NCBI GenBank assembly: GCA_030673845.1
Contig: JAUTCQ010000020.1
Location: 124,001-188,000 of the forward strand
Length of the DNA stretch: 64,000 nucleotides
Source of the DNA: Verrucomicrobiota bacterium JB022
Lineage (GTDB): Bacteria; Verrucomicrobiota; Verrucomicrobiia; Opitutales; Oceanipulchritudinaceae
Direction of reading: 5' to 3'
A model generated the notes under the pieces. The model was given only the letters and a program-made list of their open reading frames with translations. It was not told the origin of the DNA and searched no databases. Shown one piece after another: positions 7,726 to 15,206 of this stretch (within the stretch, counting starts at the first letter, position 1; each line of letters begins with the position of its first letter). A program made the position numbers and the translations under genes.

Positions 7726-8817
7726 ATGGAAATCAGCGCTCACCCCTTCTTCGAAAATATCACGCCGCAGATGGCACAGCCGCTGGTGGACGCATCCCAG
7801 ATCGTCCAGCTGGCGGACAAGGCCCTGATCTTCGACGAAGGCGACCCTGCCGACAATCTTTACCTGATCCTGCGCGGCAAGGTGGCCTTCCAGAAGCGCC
7901 TGCCCAGCGGCGAATGGCTAACCGTCAGCTACTCGCAGGAAGGCGACTATTTTGGCGAGATCGGCGTGTTGACCGACGATCCGCGCTCACTCCGGGCGAT
8001 TGCCGACGGCGACCTGCACCTGCTCCTGATGCCCGGCAACATCCTTGTGCAATACCTCTCGCAGATGCCCGGCCCGGTCGAGGACCTGTTGCAGAGCGTA
8101 ATCAAGCACCTGCACGACACCACGCGCCACTACATCCAGGACATGCTCCACCAGGAGCGGATGGCGATCGTGGGCCGGATGACCAACACAATCATCCACG
8201 ACTTCAAGAACCCGTTTTGCCTGATCAGCCTCAGCTCGCAGCTCATCCTGCAGAAGCATCCCGACCCTGAGACCGCGCGCCTGTGCACCAACATCGAAAA
8301 TCAGGTGCAGCGTATGCTCGAAATGGTGAGCGAGCTGTCGGCATTCTCGCGCGGCAAGCACACGTTGAAGCGCACCCGCTTCCTCATCAGCGACTTGCTG
8401 GCGGAGTTCCAGGATCTCAATTTCCCCTACTTCGAAGACGAGCTCATCACCATCGTGCTCGACGTGCCCGATGTGGAGCTGAATGCCGACCGGGGCAAGC
8501 TGCAGCGCGTGTTGCAAAACCTGATCGACAACGCGATGGAAGCGATGGCCGACGAGGGTGGTCTGATCGAGATCAGCGGCCAGATCGACACCGTCAACAG
8601 CATGCTGGAGCTGCGCGTGCGCGATACCGGCTGCGGCATCCCCGAGGAGATTCGTGAGACTTTCTTCGAGCCCTTCGTCACCCACGGCAAGAGCGAGGGC
8701 ACCGGCCTCGGCTCCGCCATCACCAAGTCGATCATCGAGGCCCATGGCGGCCGTATCCGCTTCGAATCCACCCGTGGCGAAGGCACGACCTTCTTTATCT
8801 CGCTGCCCTTGGGTTGA
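7726..8817 (+). CDS. Cyclic-nucleotide-binding-domain histidine kinase
   Basis: A 363-residue cytosolic sensor kinase without membrane segments. An N-terminal CAP-type domain (about 1-125) includes GDPADNLYLILRGKV and the phosphate-binding-cassette-like FGEIGVLTDDPRS. A HisKA region follows with H-box IIHDFKNP (about 165-172). The ATPase domain has N-box LIDNAMEAM, G1 DTGCGIP and G2 TGLGSAI. No receiver domain or response regulator is adjacent. The ligand could be cAMP, c-di-GMP or none. It is the next gene on the same strand 155 bases after pspC; whether it belongs to the Psp response is unknown. The start was placed at 7726 because the CAP domain begins right there. Confidence 0.88.
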   Translation: MEISAHPFFENITPQMAQPLVDASQIVQLADKALIFDEGDPADNLYLILRGKVAFQKRLPSGEWLTVSYSQEGDYFGEIGVLTDDPRSLRAIADGDLHLLLMPGNILVQYLSQMPGPVEDLLQSVIKHLHDTTRHYIQDMLHQERMAIVGRMTNTIIHDFKNPFCLISLSSQLILQKHPDPETARLCTNIENQVQRMLEMVSELSAFSRGKHTLKRTRFLISDLLAEFQDLNFPYFEDELITIVLDVPDVELNADRGKLQRVLQNLIDNAMEAMADEGGLIEISGQIDTVNSMLELRVRDTGCGIPEEIRETFFEPFVTHGKSEGTGLGSAITKSIIEAHGGRIRFESTRGEGTTFFISLPLG

Positions 8818-8825
8818 TGTGGGGG

Positions 8826-9089
8826 CTAGGCTTGGGGCGGTAGTTCAAAACGGCCGGCCACAACACCGGGGACGGTAATATCTTCGTCCAGCTCTTCCCA
8901 GCGCAAAGCGTAACCATTCGCTTCAACCACCACCGCTGCCAATTGCGCATCAGTTGCGTTCTTCAGCCGACGAAAGCGAGCCGCAGGGAATGAAAAGACC
9001 CGCTCGTCCGTCAATTCAATAAAGATGCGCCGCCCTTCCGCCCAAGCGTGGACCGCAAGCGCTTCACTGCTGTAGGTTTCGGTGTTCAT
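8826..9089 (-). CDS. DUF2442 protein
   Basis: An 87-residue protein matching the DUF2442 pattern: an N-terminal strand, then RRIFIELTDERVFSFPAARFRRL (a ligand-like beta sheet region) and the terminal acidic WEELDEDITVPGVV. Function unproven; members are often encoded beside DUF4160 genes, as here. Its ATG at 9089 lies inside the 3' end of the DUF4160 gene (26-base overlap), so the two are translationally coupled. A GTG at 9098 is an alternative start. Convergent with the kinase gene, only 8 bases from its stop. Confidence 0.75.
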   Translation of the reverse strand: MNTETYSSEALAVHAWAEGRRIFIELTDERVFSFPAARFRRLKNATDAQLAAVVVEANGYALRWEELDEDITVPGVVAGRFELPPQA

Positions 9090-9306
9090 TGAAGGCACTG
9101 AGAAAAAGCTGTTGGTTTTCGAAAATGATCTTTTCGATTTCGCGGATCCGATGCACGGGTACTCCCCGGTTAGAGGCTAGAGATACAGGAACAAGCCAAA
9201 ACTTGCAATCATTTCCCTCAAACCGCACATGGATATGGGCTGGCTCGTTTCCTTCGTCGGAATAGAAATGAAATCGAAATGGCCCGACCCTCAGAACAGT
9301 TGGCAT
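9064..9306 (-). CDS. DUF4160 protein
   Basis: An 80-residue protein with the DUF4160 hallmarks: start MPTVLRVGPFRFHFYS, then EGNEPAHIHV and KFWLVPVSLASNRG. Biochemical role unknown; the conserved EPxHIHV could bind a metal or serve catalysis. The overlapping downstream DUF2442 gene makes a two-gene module of the size and layout of a toxin-antitoxin pair, but nothing in the sequence says which partner, if either, is toxic. Confidence 0.8.
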   Translation of the reverse strand: MPTVLRVGPFRFHFYSDEGNEPAHIHVRFEGNDCKFWLVPVSLASNRGVPVHRIREIEKIIFENQQLFLSAFNEHRNLQQ

Positions 9307-9403
9307 AGCATAAAGTAACCCGCCAGCTCAGGCGGGAGCAAGCATGCGGGGAAATCGCAGCGCAAGAACTTGCATCCAATAGTATCATCTTTAGTTTCCG
9401 CTC

Positions 9404-9907
9404 ATGGCCCGCTGTTGGTTGATGAAATCGGAACCCGACGTGTTTTCCCTGGACGACCTGAAGGCAAAGCCGGGCGGCAAGAGCGGCTGGGATGGCGTGC
9501 GTAACTACCAGGCCCGCAATTTTATGCGCGACGAGATGAAACAGGGCGATCGGGTGCTCTTCTACCATTCCAGCACCCAGCCCCCGGGCGTAGCCGGGCT
9601 GGCCGAAATCGTCAGCAAAGAGGCCTACCCCGACCCGTCGCAGTTTGATGCCAAATCGGATTATCACGACCCGAAGGCCACGCAAGAAAAGCCGCGCTGG
9701 ATGCAAGTCGATGTGGCCTACCGTGCCCACCTGCCCGAATTCGTGACCTTGGAGCAGATCAAGGCCGACGAGGAGCTGAAGGAGATGCTGGTCGCTCAAC
9801 GCGGGCAACGCCTCTCGATCCAGCCCGTCGAGCCGGCGCATTTCCAGCGCATCTGCGAAATGGCGGGGCTGAGCGCGGATCAGGTTGAGGCGGTTTATAC
9901 GCAGTAG
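9404..9907 (+). CDS. EVE-domain protein (THYN1-like)
   Basis: A 167-residue single EVE domain protein. EVE is a PUA-related fold that reads modified bases in DNA or RNA. The family start WLMKSEPDVFSLDDL, the block GWDGVRNYQARNFMRDEMKQGDRVLFYHS and the middle WMQVDV are all present. Stand-alone EVE proteins of this length are common and conserved in Gram-negative bacteria; no restriction or helicase partner is fused. Single gene between the DUF4160 pair and the convergent acyltransferase. Confidence 0.9.
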   Translation: MARCWLMKSEPDVFSLDDLKAKPGGKSGWDGVRNYQARNFMRDEMKQGDRVLFYHSSTQPPGVAGLAEIVSKEAYPDPSQFDAKSDYHDPKATQEKPRWMQVDVAYRAHLPEFVTLEQIKADEELKEMLVAQRGQRLSIQPVEPAHFQRICEMAGLSADQVEAVYTQ

Positions 9908-9913
9908 GCGCGC

Positions 9914-11761
9914 CTATTCCTGGCTGACTTCCGCCTTTTCGGTGCGGCGCACTTCGTGGTAGGCGTAGAAACGCTCGCAGCCTTCTTCCCCGAGGTAGTG
10001 CTTGAGCACGCGCTCGTTCGTCTTGGTCAGGTCCGTCAGGATGAGGCTGTCGATGCAGTTGTTGAAGTCGGGGTCGACATTGAAGCTCAGCACCGTGGCG
10101 TTGAACTTCAGGTATTGGCGCAATAGCACCGGCACGCCCCGCTCCTCATGCTCGATCTCGGAAATAAGGCCGGAAACGTCGTCGATGTCGCGCACGATGG
10201 AAGCGAAGGAATTGCGGTCGAGCCGCCCGAAGTGGCGGGAGCGCGGTGGGTTTTTGGCCCGCACCTTGTGCGCGAGGTCGGGATCCAGCGAATGCTCCTT
10301 CAAGTACATGACCATCATGTTCTTGGAGAGGCTCTGATATTCTTTGCTGATGCTGACGGGGCCGAAGAGCAGCTTGTATTGCGGGTGGCGCGCGATGTAG
10401 GCGCCGATGCCCTTCCAGAGCAGCGCGAGCGACTGCGGGCGGCGCTGGTATTCGGCACGGACGAACGAGCGGCCCAGCTCGATGGCGGGCCCGAAGCCTT
10501 CCAGCACACCGGGCTGGTAGCGGAACAAGGTGGTGGTATAGATCCCGGCGGCCCCTTGGCGCGGCAGGATCTTGTCGGTCAGGCCAAGACGGTAGGCGCC
10601 GACCATCTCGCCGGCAGAACGGTTCCAGAGAAAGAGGTGCAGGTAGTCCTGGTCGAAGCGGTCGAGGTCGCGCGGGCCATTGGTGCCCTCACCCACTTCG
10701 CGGAAGGTCAGCTCGCGCAGGCGGCCAATCTCGTCGATCATCAGCGGGACCTGCTGGGCCTGGGCGTAGTAGATCGCAAAGTCACCCTGCTCCACCAGCA
10801 GTTGCTCGGCGGGCAGCGCGGCCACTTCCGCCTGCAAGGCCTCGCGGCTCGGGCCTTCGGGCACCGGCACCACCTTGTCGCGCTTGTTGGGGCGGGCTCG
10901 GCGGAAGCTCGTGCGGTCGGCCACCTGACGGTTACGCAGGATGTAGGTCTTGAGGCGCAGGAAGTCCATCAGCTCCTGCTCGTCGGTAAACTTGGAGAGG
11001 CGCGCGGCAGAGATGGGCTGACCGAAGCGCACCTCGATATCTTCCCCGCACTTGCTCATGAACTCGCGCACGAGCATGGCCGTGCGAGCCATCGGATGGA
11101 CCATGCCAGCGAGCTGAAAGGCCAGGCTGTTGCCGCCGGGGAAGTAGGCGGGCACGACGGTGGCCTTGGTCCGCAGGATCAGGCTGGCGAGGTTGCTGGC
11201 CCAGCGTGGGTCGGTCACTTGACGACGATCCCAGTGCCAGTGCGAGACGGTGCCGGAGGGCCAGGTGGCGAGCAGACCGCCTTTGCTAAGGTGGCGATGG
11301 CTGTTCTTGATGCCGCTGAGGTTACGCTGCTGAGCGCCTTGGCCGCCAAAGGGGTCGACCATAAAGAGCCAGGGGCGCAGGAACTCCACCCGGTTGAGCA
11401 GGTAATTGACGAGCAGGCGCGCGTCTGGACGGCGGCGGAGCAAAACGGAGCCCATCACCAACCCGTCGACCGCGCCATACGGGTGGTTGGCTACGATCAT
11501 CACGGGGCCGGTGGCCGGGATGCGTTCCAGGTCGGCTGCCCGTACCTGCGGGCGGATGTTCAGCTCCTGCAGCGCGCGGTCGAAACCGTTCAGCTCTTCC
11601 GGGTTTTGCGAAGCGCGCGCGTAGTGCCGGTTGAGGCGCTGCATGCAGAGCAAAGGCTCCGTCAAAGGCTGCGTCCACCGGTAAAGCGAACGAAGAAAGG
11701 GGCTGGGCAATTCCGCCGGCAAATCGGCGAGCACGGGAGTTTCGGAGCGTTCCGGAACCAT
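9914..11761 (-). CDS. Two-domain acyltransferase: PlsC-type O-acyltransferase fused to a GNAT N-acyltransferase (OlsF-like aminolipid synthase)
   Basis: A 615-residue fusion. Residues about 60-290 form a PlsC-like domain with NHPYGAVDG (His93, Asp99; the one-residue-longer spacing typical of the aminolipid O-acyltransferase branch). Residues about 325-510 resemble the OlsB/hemolysin-type GNAT domain: FDQDYLHLFL, VGAYRLGL, ELGRSFV and LLWKGIGAYIARHP. Fusions of this type make ornithine, lysine or glycine lipids by N-acylating an amino acid with a 3-hydroxy fatty acid and then O-acylating it. Location: inner membrane face. It follows kamA on the same strand after a 109-base gap, so beta-lysine could be its head group (inference). 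Confidence 0.78.
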   Translation of the reverse strand: MVPERSETPVLADLPAELPSPFLRSLYRWTQPLTEPLLCMQRLNRHYARASQNPEELNGFDRALQELNIRPQVRAADLERIPATGPVMIVANHPYGAVDGLVMGSVLLRRRPDARLLVNYLLNRVEFLRPWLFMVDPFGGQGAQQRNLSGIKNSHRHLSKGGLLATWPSGTVSHWHWDRRQVTDPRWASNLASLILRTKATVVPAYFPGGNSLAFQLAGMVHPMARTAMLVREFMSKCGEDIEVRFGQPISAARLSKFTDEQELMDFLRLKTYILRNRQVADRTSFRRARPNKRDKVVPVPEGPSREALQAEVAALPAEQLLVEQGDFAIYYAQAQQVPLMIDEIGRLRELTFREVGEGTNGPRDLDRFDQDYLHLFLWNRSAGEMVGAYRLGLTDKILPRQGAAGIYTTTLFRYQPGVLEGFGPAIELGRSFVRAEYQRRPQSLALLWKGIGAYIARHPQYKLLFGPVSISKEYQSLSKNMMVMYLKEHSLDPDLAHKVRAKNPPRSRHFGRLDRNSFASIVRDIDDVSGLISEIEHEERGVPVLLRQYLKFNATVLSFNVDPDFNNCIDSLILTDLTKTNERVLKHYLGEEGCERFYAYHEVRRTEKAEVSQE

Positions 11762-11870
11762 GGACCTGTCTCAGATAAAGGAAAACCGCCCGAAGTGGGC
11801 GGAAATGCTTATCATGAAAATCCGGCCTGTAGTTGCAAGGTAAACCGGAGCGGATGCCCAACGTTTTCCG

Positions 11871-13058
11871 TTAAGCCAGCACGGGCTCGATCACGTCGTC
11901 GGGCACGTGGACTTCGCTGCGGGCCGAGACCTTGAGCGGGTAGCGGTATTCGTCGCCCGCGAAATTGCGCAGGATGATCTCGTCGTCGGTGATCTCCTTC
12001 ACGTATTCGGGGTTGATCGGCACCTTGCCGCCGCCGCCGGGCGCATCGATCACAAACTGCGGCACGGCATACCCGGTGGTGAAGCCGCGCAGGTTTTTGA
12101 CGATGTCGATGCCTTTGCGCACGTCGGCCCGGAAGTGGCGCGAGCCGGTGATCAAATCGCACTGGTAGATGTAGTACGGGCGTACGCGCATCATCAGCAG
12201 GCGGTGCACGAGGCTGCGCATCGTCTCCACGTCGTCGTTGACGCCCTTGAGCAGCACGCTCTGGTTGCCTAGCGGCACGCCAGCCATGGTCAGGCGCTCG
12301 GTGGCCTGGTAGAGCTCATCGGTGCATTCATTGGGGTGGTTGACGTGGATGCTCATCCACACCGGGCCGTGCTTGCGGAAAATCTCCTGCAGCGAGGGCG
12401 TGATGCGCTGCGGCAGGAACACGGGGATGCGGGAGCCGATGCGGATAAACTCGACGTGCGGGATGGCGCGCAGGCGGCCGAGCAGGTAATCGAGCTTCTT
12501 GTCGTTGAGCAGCAGGGGATCGCCGCCGCTCAGCAGTACGTCGCGCACCTCGGGGTGCTCCTCGATGTACTTGATGCAGTTCTCGAAATTGGGGTGAAAG
12601 TCGTAGCCCTGGGCGTTGGATACCAGCCGGCTCCGGGTGCAGTAGCGGCAGTAGGCGGCGCAGACGTTCGTCACCAGAAACAGCACCCGGTCGGGGTAGC
12701 GGTGCACGAGGCCGGGCACGCCCATCGAGCCTTCTTCGCCCACCGGGTCGAGCAGTTCCTCGGGCGCGGTAAACATCTCGTCGCCGCGCGGGATCACCTG
12801 TTTGCGCACCGGGTCGTTCGGGTCGTCCGGGTTGATGAGGTTGAAGAAATAGGGGGTGATCGCCAGCGCAAGTTTGTTGCCCGCGTGGGAACAGCCCTGT
12901 TCCTCCTCCGGGGTAAGCGTCAGGAATTCACGCAGCTGCTCGACCTTTGTCAGGCGATGGCGGAGCTGCCAGCGATAGTCTTGCCAGTCTTCGGCCGGCA
13001 CATCGGCCCAGTGGCCTTGTCCCTTGAACCAGTTGTCGCGGCGATCTTGTGGAAACAT
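11871..13058 (-). CDS. kamA: L-lysine 2,3-aminomutase (KamA/AblA family radical SAM enzyme)
   Basis: Converts L-lysine to L-beta-lysine using a [4Fe-4S] cluster, SAM and PLP. The 395-residue protein has the radical SAM cysteines at 133, 137 and 140 (CAAYCRYC). The PLP lysine is Lys345 in GGGGK. The two aspartates that hold the lysine amino group in the clostridial enzyme are conserved as Asp301 (YQCD) and Asp338 (IDAP), which argues for lysine and against glutamate as substrate. The length and C-terminal region favour KamA over the EF-P modifier EpmB. No acetyltransferase ablB adjoins; instead a lipid acyltransferase fusion follows. Divergent from an ArsR-type regulator. Confidence 0.92.
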   Translation of the reverse strand: MFPQDRRDNWFKGQGHWADVPAEDWQDYRWQLRHRLTKVEQLREFLTLTPEEEQGCSHAGNKLALAITPYFFNLINPDDPNDPVRKQVIPRGDEMFTAPEELLDPVGEEGSMGVPGLVHRYPDRVLFLVTNVCAAYCRYCTRSRLVSNAQGYDFHPNFENCIKYIEEHPEVRDVLLSGGDPLLLNDKKLDYLLGRLRAIPHVEFIRIGSRIPVFLPQRITPSLQEIFRKHGPVWMSIHVNHPNECTDELYQATERLTMAGVPLGNQSVLLKGVNDDVETMRSLVHRLLMMRVRPYYIYQCDLITGSRHFRADVRKGIDIVKNLRGFTTGYAVPQFVIDAPGGGGKVPINPEYVKEITDDEIILRNFAGDEYRYPLKVSARSEVHVPDDVIEPVLA

Positions 13059-13152
13059 GCAGTAAAAGTTTCGAATGAGGTTGTTGCTATTTCAGTCTTC
13101 ACGTATTTGAATTTGTCAATAATTGAATCAAACTTTACGTGTGACTGACCGA
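13059..13152. promoter_or_regulatory. Divergent promoter region kamA / ArsR-type regulator
   Basis: A 94-base AT-rich stretch between divergent genes, with the imperfect palindrome TTGAATCAA near 13124 and a similar TTGAATTTG near 13107. These could be operator half-sites for the adjacent regulator. No clear -35/-10 pair was found by eye. Confidence 0.4.
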
Positions 13153-13482
13153 ATGCCAGAACTCTCGCAGGTGAACGACGAGGAGCAACAAGAGCAGCTC
13201 GCCCGCCAGCTTTGGACGCTGGGGGACTTGAACCGCTTGCGCATCCTGTCGCGTCTGCCATTGAATCCCGACTGTAAGACGCGCACCAACGTTTCGCAAC
13301 TGGCAGAGGAACTTGGTTTGAGCCAGCCCACCGTTTCCAACCACTTGGCCCGCCTGCGCACCCTCGGGATCGTGCGCTGCCAGCGCATGTGCCGCGACAG
13401 CTATTACTGGATCGACGTGGAGCGGTGCGAAGAGATTACAAAGGCCTTGCAGGAAACCCTGTTGACAGACCGTCGCCACTAA
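13153..13482 (+). CDS. ArsR-family winged-helix transcriptional regulator
   Basis: A small DNA-binding protein (109 residues from the ATG at 13153; GTG at 13141 or TTG at 13123 are alternatives). The winged HTH has the usual ArsR layout: LWTLGDLNRLRILSRL, then NVSQLAEELGLSQPTVSNHL with the recognition helix at about 55-70, and a wing ending in YYWID. No CxC metal site in the recognition helix is seen, though Cys residues occur at two other places (PDCKT, RCQRMC). Divergent from kamA with a shared 94-base gap, so regulation of kamA and the acyltransferase is plausible. Confidence 0.82.
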   Translation: MPELSQVNDEEQQEQLARQLWTLGDLNRLRILSRLPLNPDCKTRTNVSQLAEELGLSQPTVSNHLARLRTLGIVRCQRMCRDSYYWIDVERCEEITKALQETLLTDRRH

Positions 13483-13645
13483 GGGAATCTACCTGAGCTC
13501 CATCAGGCAATTCTTTATGTAAAGCAGAGTGATCGCTTAGCCATACAATATGGTTTTGCCCTGCTCGAAGTAAATTCCTTAGGAGTCATTAAAGTCGGTA
13601 TTGAATAGTCCGACTATCCTGAGTGAGACCAGAACGGCATTAACG

Positions 13646-14512
13646 ATGCTACAGCGAGGCATTCTGTTATTTTGGGCCTTGGCGCTGCTGAATATGGCAG
13701 TCGTCAGGCTCGATGCCACCCCACCGGCAGTTCCTGCGCCTGGTTGGGTTGCCCTTGACTATTGGCAGTTGCAAAAGGACGGGCCGCTGGATGGCGACTC
13801 ATTCTGCGTGGTGCACAACAGCCAGCGCTACGAGTTCCAGCTCTACTTTGTCGATGCGCCCGAGACCACGCGCGACCGCTTGGACTTACTAGGCGAACAG
13901 GCCCGCTTCTTCGGCCTCAATATTGAGGAAACCCTTGCGCTCGGCCAGGAGGCCAAGAGCTACACCGAGAGCTTTCTGAAAGGCGGGAGCCGCATCCTCA
14001 CCCGCTGGGAACGCGTGGGCGACCCCTCGACCCAACCGGTCTTTTATGCCGTGGCGGTGCGTCGCCAGGATTACCTTGCAGAGCAGTTGATCGCTCGCGG
14101 GCTGGGGCGTCTCGACGCGTCCGAGCCCGAAACGAGTTGGTACGACGGGCTGGAGAAAAGCGCCTTCTGGGGCCGCCTGCAAGTGGCCGAGCGCATGGCG
14201 AAAAACAACCGCGTCGGCCTCTGGCACAACCACCCCGACGATCTACTGACCTTCCTCAGCCCGGAAGAGCTGCCGGCGGGCTACGACAGCAGCCCACACG
14301 CCCCCTACAACCATCCCTCCCCGGCCGCCCGCATCAACCTGAATTACGCAACCGAGCGGGAACTGCAGCGTCTGCGCGGCATCGGGCCGGTATTGGCGCA
14401 CCGCATCGTCGAAGGCCGCCCCTACACCCGCGTGGAGGACCTCCTGCGCGTGCCGGGCATTACCGACAGCACCCTCGAACGCCTCCGGCCCTACGTGGTG
14501 GTGGAGCGCTAG
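13646..14512 (+). CDS. Exported staphylococcal-nuclease-like domain fused to a ComEA-type helix-hairpin-helix domain, catalytic arginines missing
   Basis: From the ATG at 13646 it has 288 residues with an N-terminal hydrophobic export signal (about 5-22). An OB-fold nuclease domain (about 35-210) keeps the calcium-binding acids (Asp49, Asp51, Asp70) and the PET glutamate (Glu73). The positions of the two catalytic arginines of staphylococcal nuclease appear to hold Gln65 (EFQLYFVDAPET) and Gln130 instead, and there is an insertion of about 25 residues after PET. Residues about 229-288 are paired helix-hairpin-helix motifs (RLRGIGPVLAHRIV, RVPGITDSTLERL) that bind DNA. It is likely a DNA-binding envelope protein, not an active nuclease. 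An in-frame TTG at 13601 follows an AGGAG by 15 bases and is another possible start. Confidence 0.75.
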   Translation: MLQRGILLFWALALLNMAVVRLDATPPAVPAPGWVALDYWQLQKDGPLDGDSFCVVHNSQRYEFQLYFVDAPETTRDRLDLLGEQARFFGLNIEETLALGQEAKSYTESFLKGGSRILTRWERVGDPSTQPVFYAVAVRRQDYLAEQLIARGLGRLDASEPETSWYDGLEKSAFWGRLQVAERMAKNNRVGLWHNHPDDLLTFLSPEELPAGYDSSPHAPYNHPSPAARINLNYATERELQRLRGIGPVLAHRIVEGRPYTRVEDLLRVPGITDSTLERLRPYVVVER

Positions 14513-14526
14513 CAAGGGCGACGGTA

Positions 14527-15192
14527 CTAAAAACTCTTGCGGGTTGAGAATTCACGGATGGCCTGATCCGTGCCGAAGACGACCAGCTCGTCGCCTTCTT
14601 CAAACATCAAGTCGGGCGGCGGCACCCCGATGATGGCGGACTCCTCGCCCCGATTGCGGCGCACCGTGACCAAATTGACGGTGAAGCGACGGCGCAGATC
14701 GGCCTCCATCAGGCGCTTGCCCACCAGAAACTCCGGCACACTCAGCTCGACGATGCCGAAGTCGTTGGAAAGGCCGAAGTGCCGGGTCGCTCCCCGGATG
14801 CCCATGCGTTTGGCGAGCTGACGGGCGGCCAAGGCTTCCGCCTGGATGATGTTGTCGACCTTCATCAGCCGTAGCAGCCGCTCGTGCACGTGGTTGATCG
14901 AGCGGCAGTAAATGTTCTTCACCCCCAGCTCCTGCAAGTGGCCGGTGATGAGCAGGGAGGCCGCAAAATCTTCCCCGATCGTCACGCACACGCGGTCCAC
15001 CTTGGTCAAGCCCAGCTCGTCGAGCACCTTGATGTCCTTCGCGTCGCCGATGACAGCGTGCGCCACCTTGTCCTTGAGCGAGTCGACCGTCTTTTCGTCC
15101 TGGTCGATCACGATGACCTCGTGCTTGTCCTCCGCCAGCGCGAGGGCGAGCTGAAGGCCGAACTGGCCGATACCGATAATGGCAATCTTCAT
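14527..15192 (-). CDS. Potassium uptake regulatory protein, TrkA/KtrA family
   Basis: Cytosolic RCK-type gating subunit for a TrkH/KtrB potassium channel. At 221 residues it has one RCK_N plus one RCK_C domain, the KtrA layout (TrkA of E. coli has two of each). The Rossmann motif is GIGQFG (7-12) with the acidic IDQDE at the end of strand 2, indicating NAD or ATP binding; the TrkA-C domain runs about 135-221. It lies 14 bases downstream of the trkH-type gene on the same strand and forms an operon with it. Confidence 0.9.
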   Translation of the reverse strand: MKIAIIGIGQFGLQLALALAEDKHEVIVIDQDEKTVDSLKDKVAHAVIGDAKDIKVLDELGLTKVDRVCVTIGEDFAASLLITGHLQELGVKNIYCRSINHVHERLLRLMKVDNIIQAEALAARQLAKRMGIRGATRHFGLSNDFGIVELSVPEFLVGKRLMEADLRRRFTVNLVTVRRNRGEESAIIGVPPPDLMFEEGDELVVFGTDQAIREFSTRKSF

Positions 15193-15206
15193 AGGTGGGA
15201 AAGCGG

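Noticed and set aside
10148-11935. A 595-residue open frame antisense to the aminolipid synthase fusion
   Set aside because: Same reason: it is a shadow of a gene with two identified catalytic domains.
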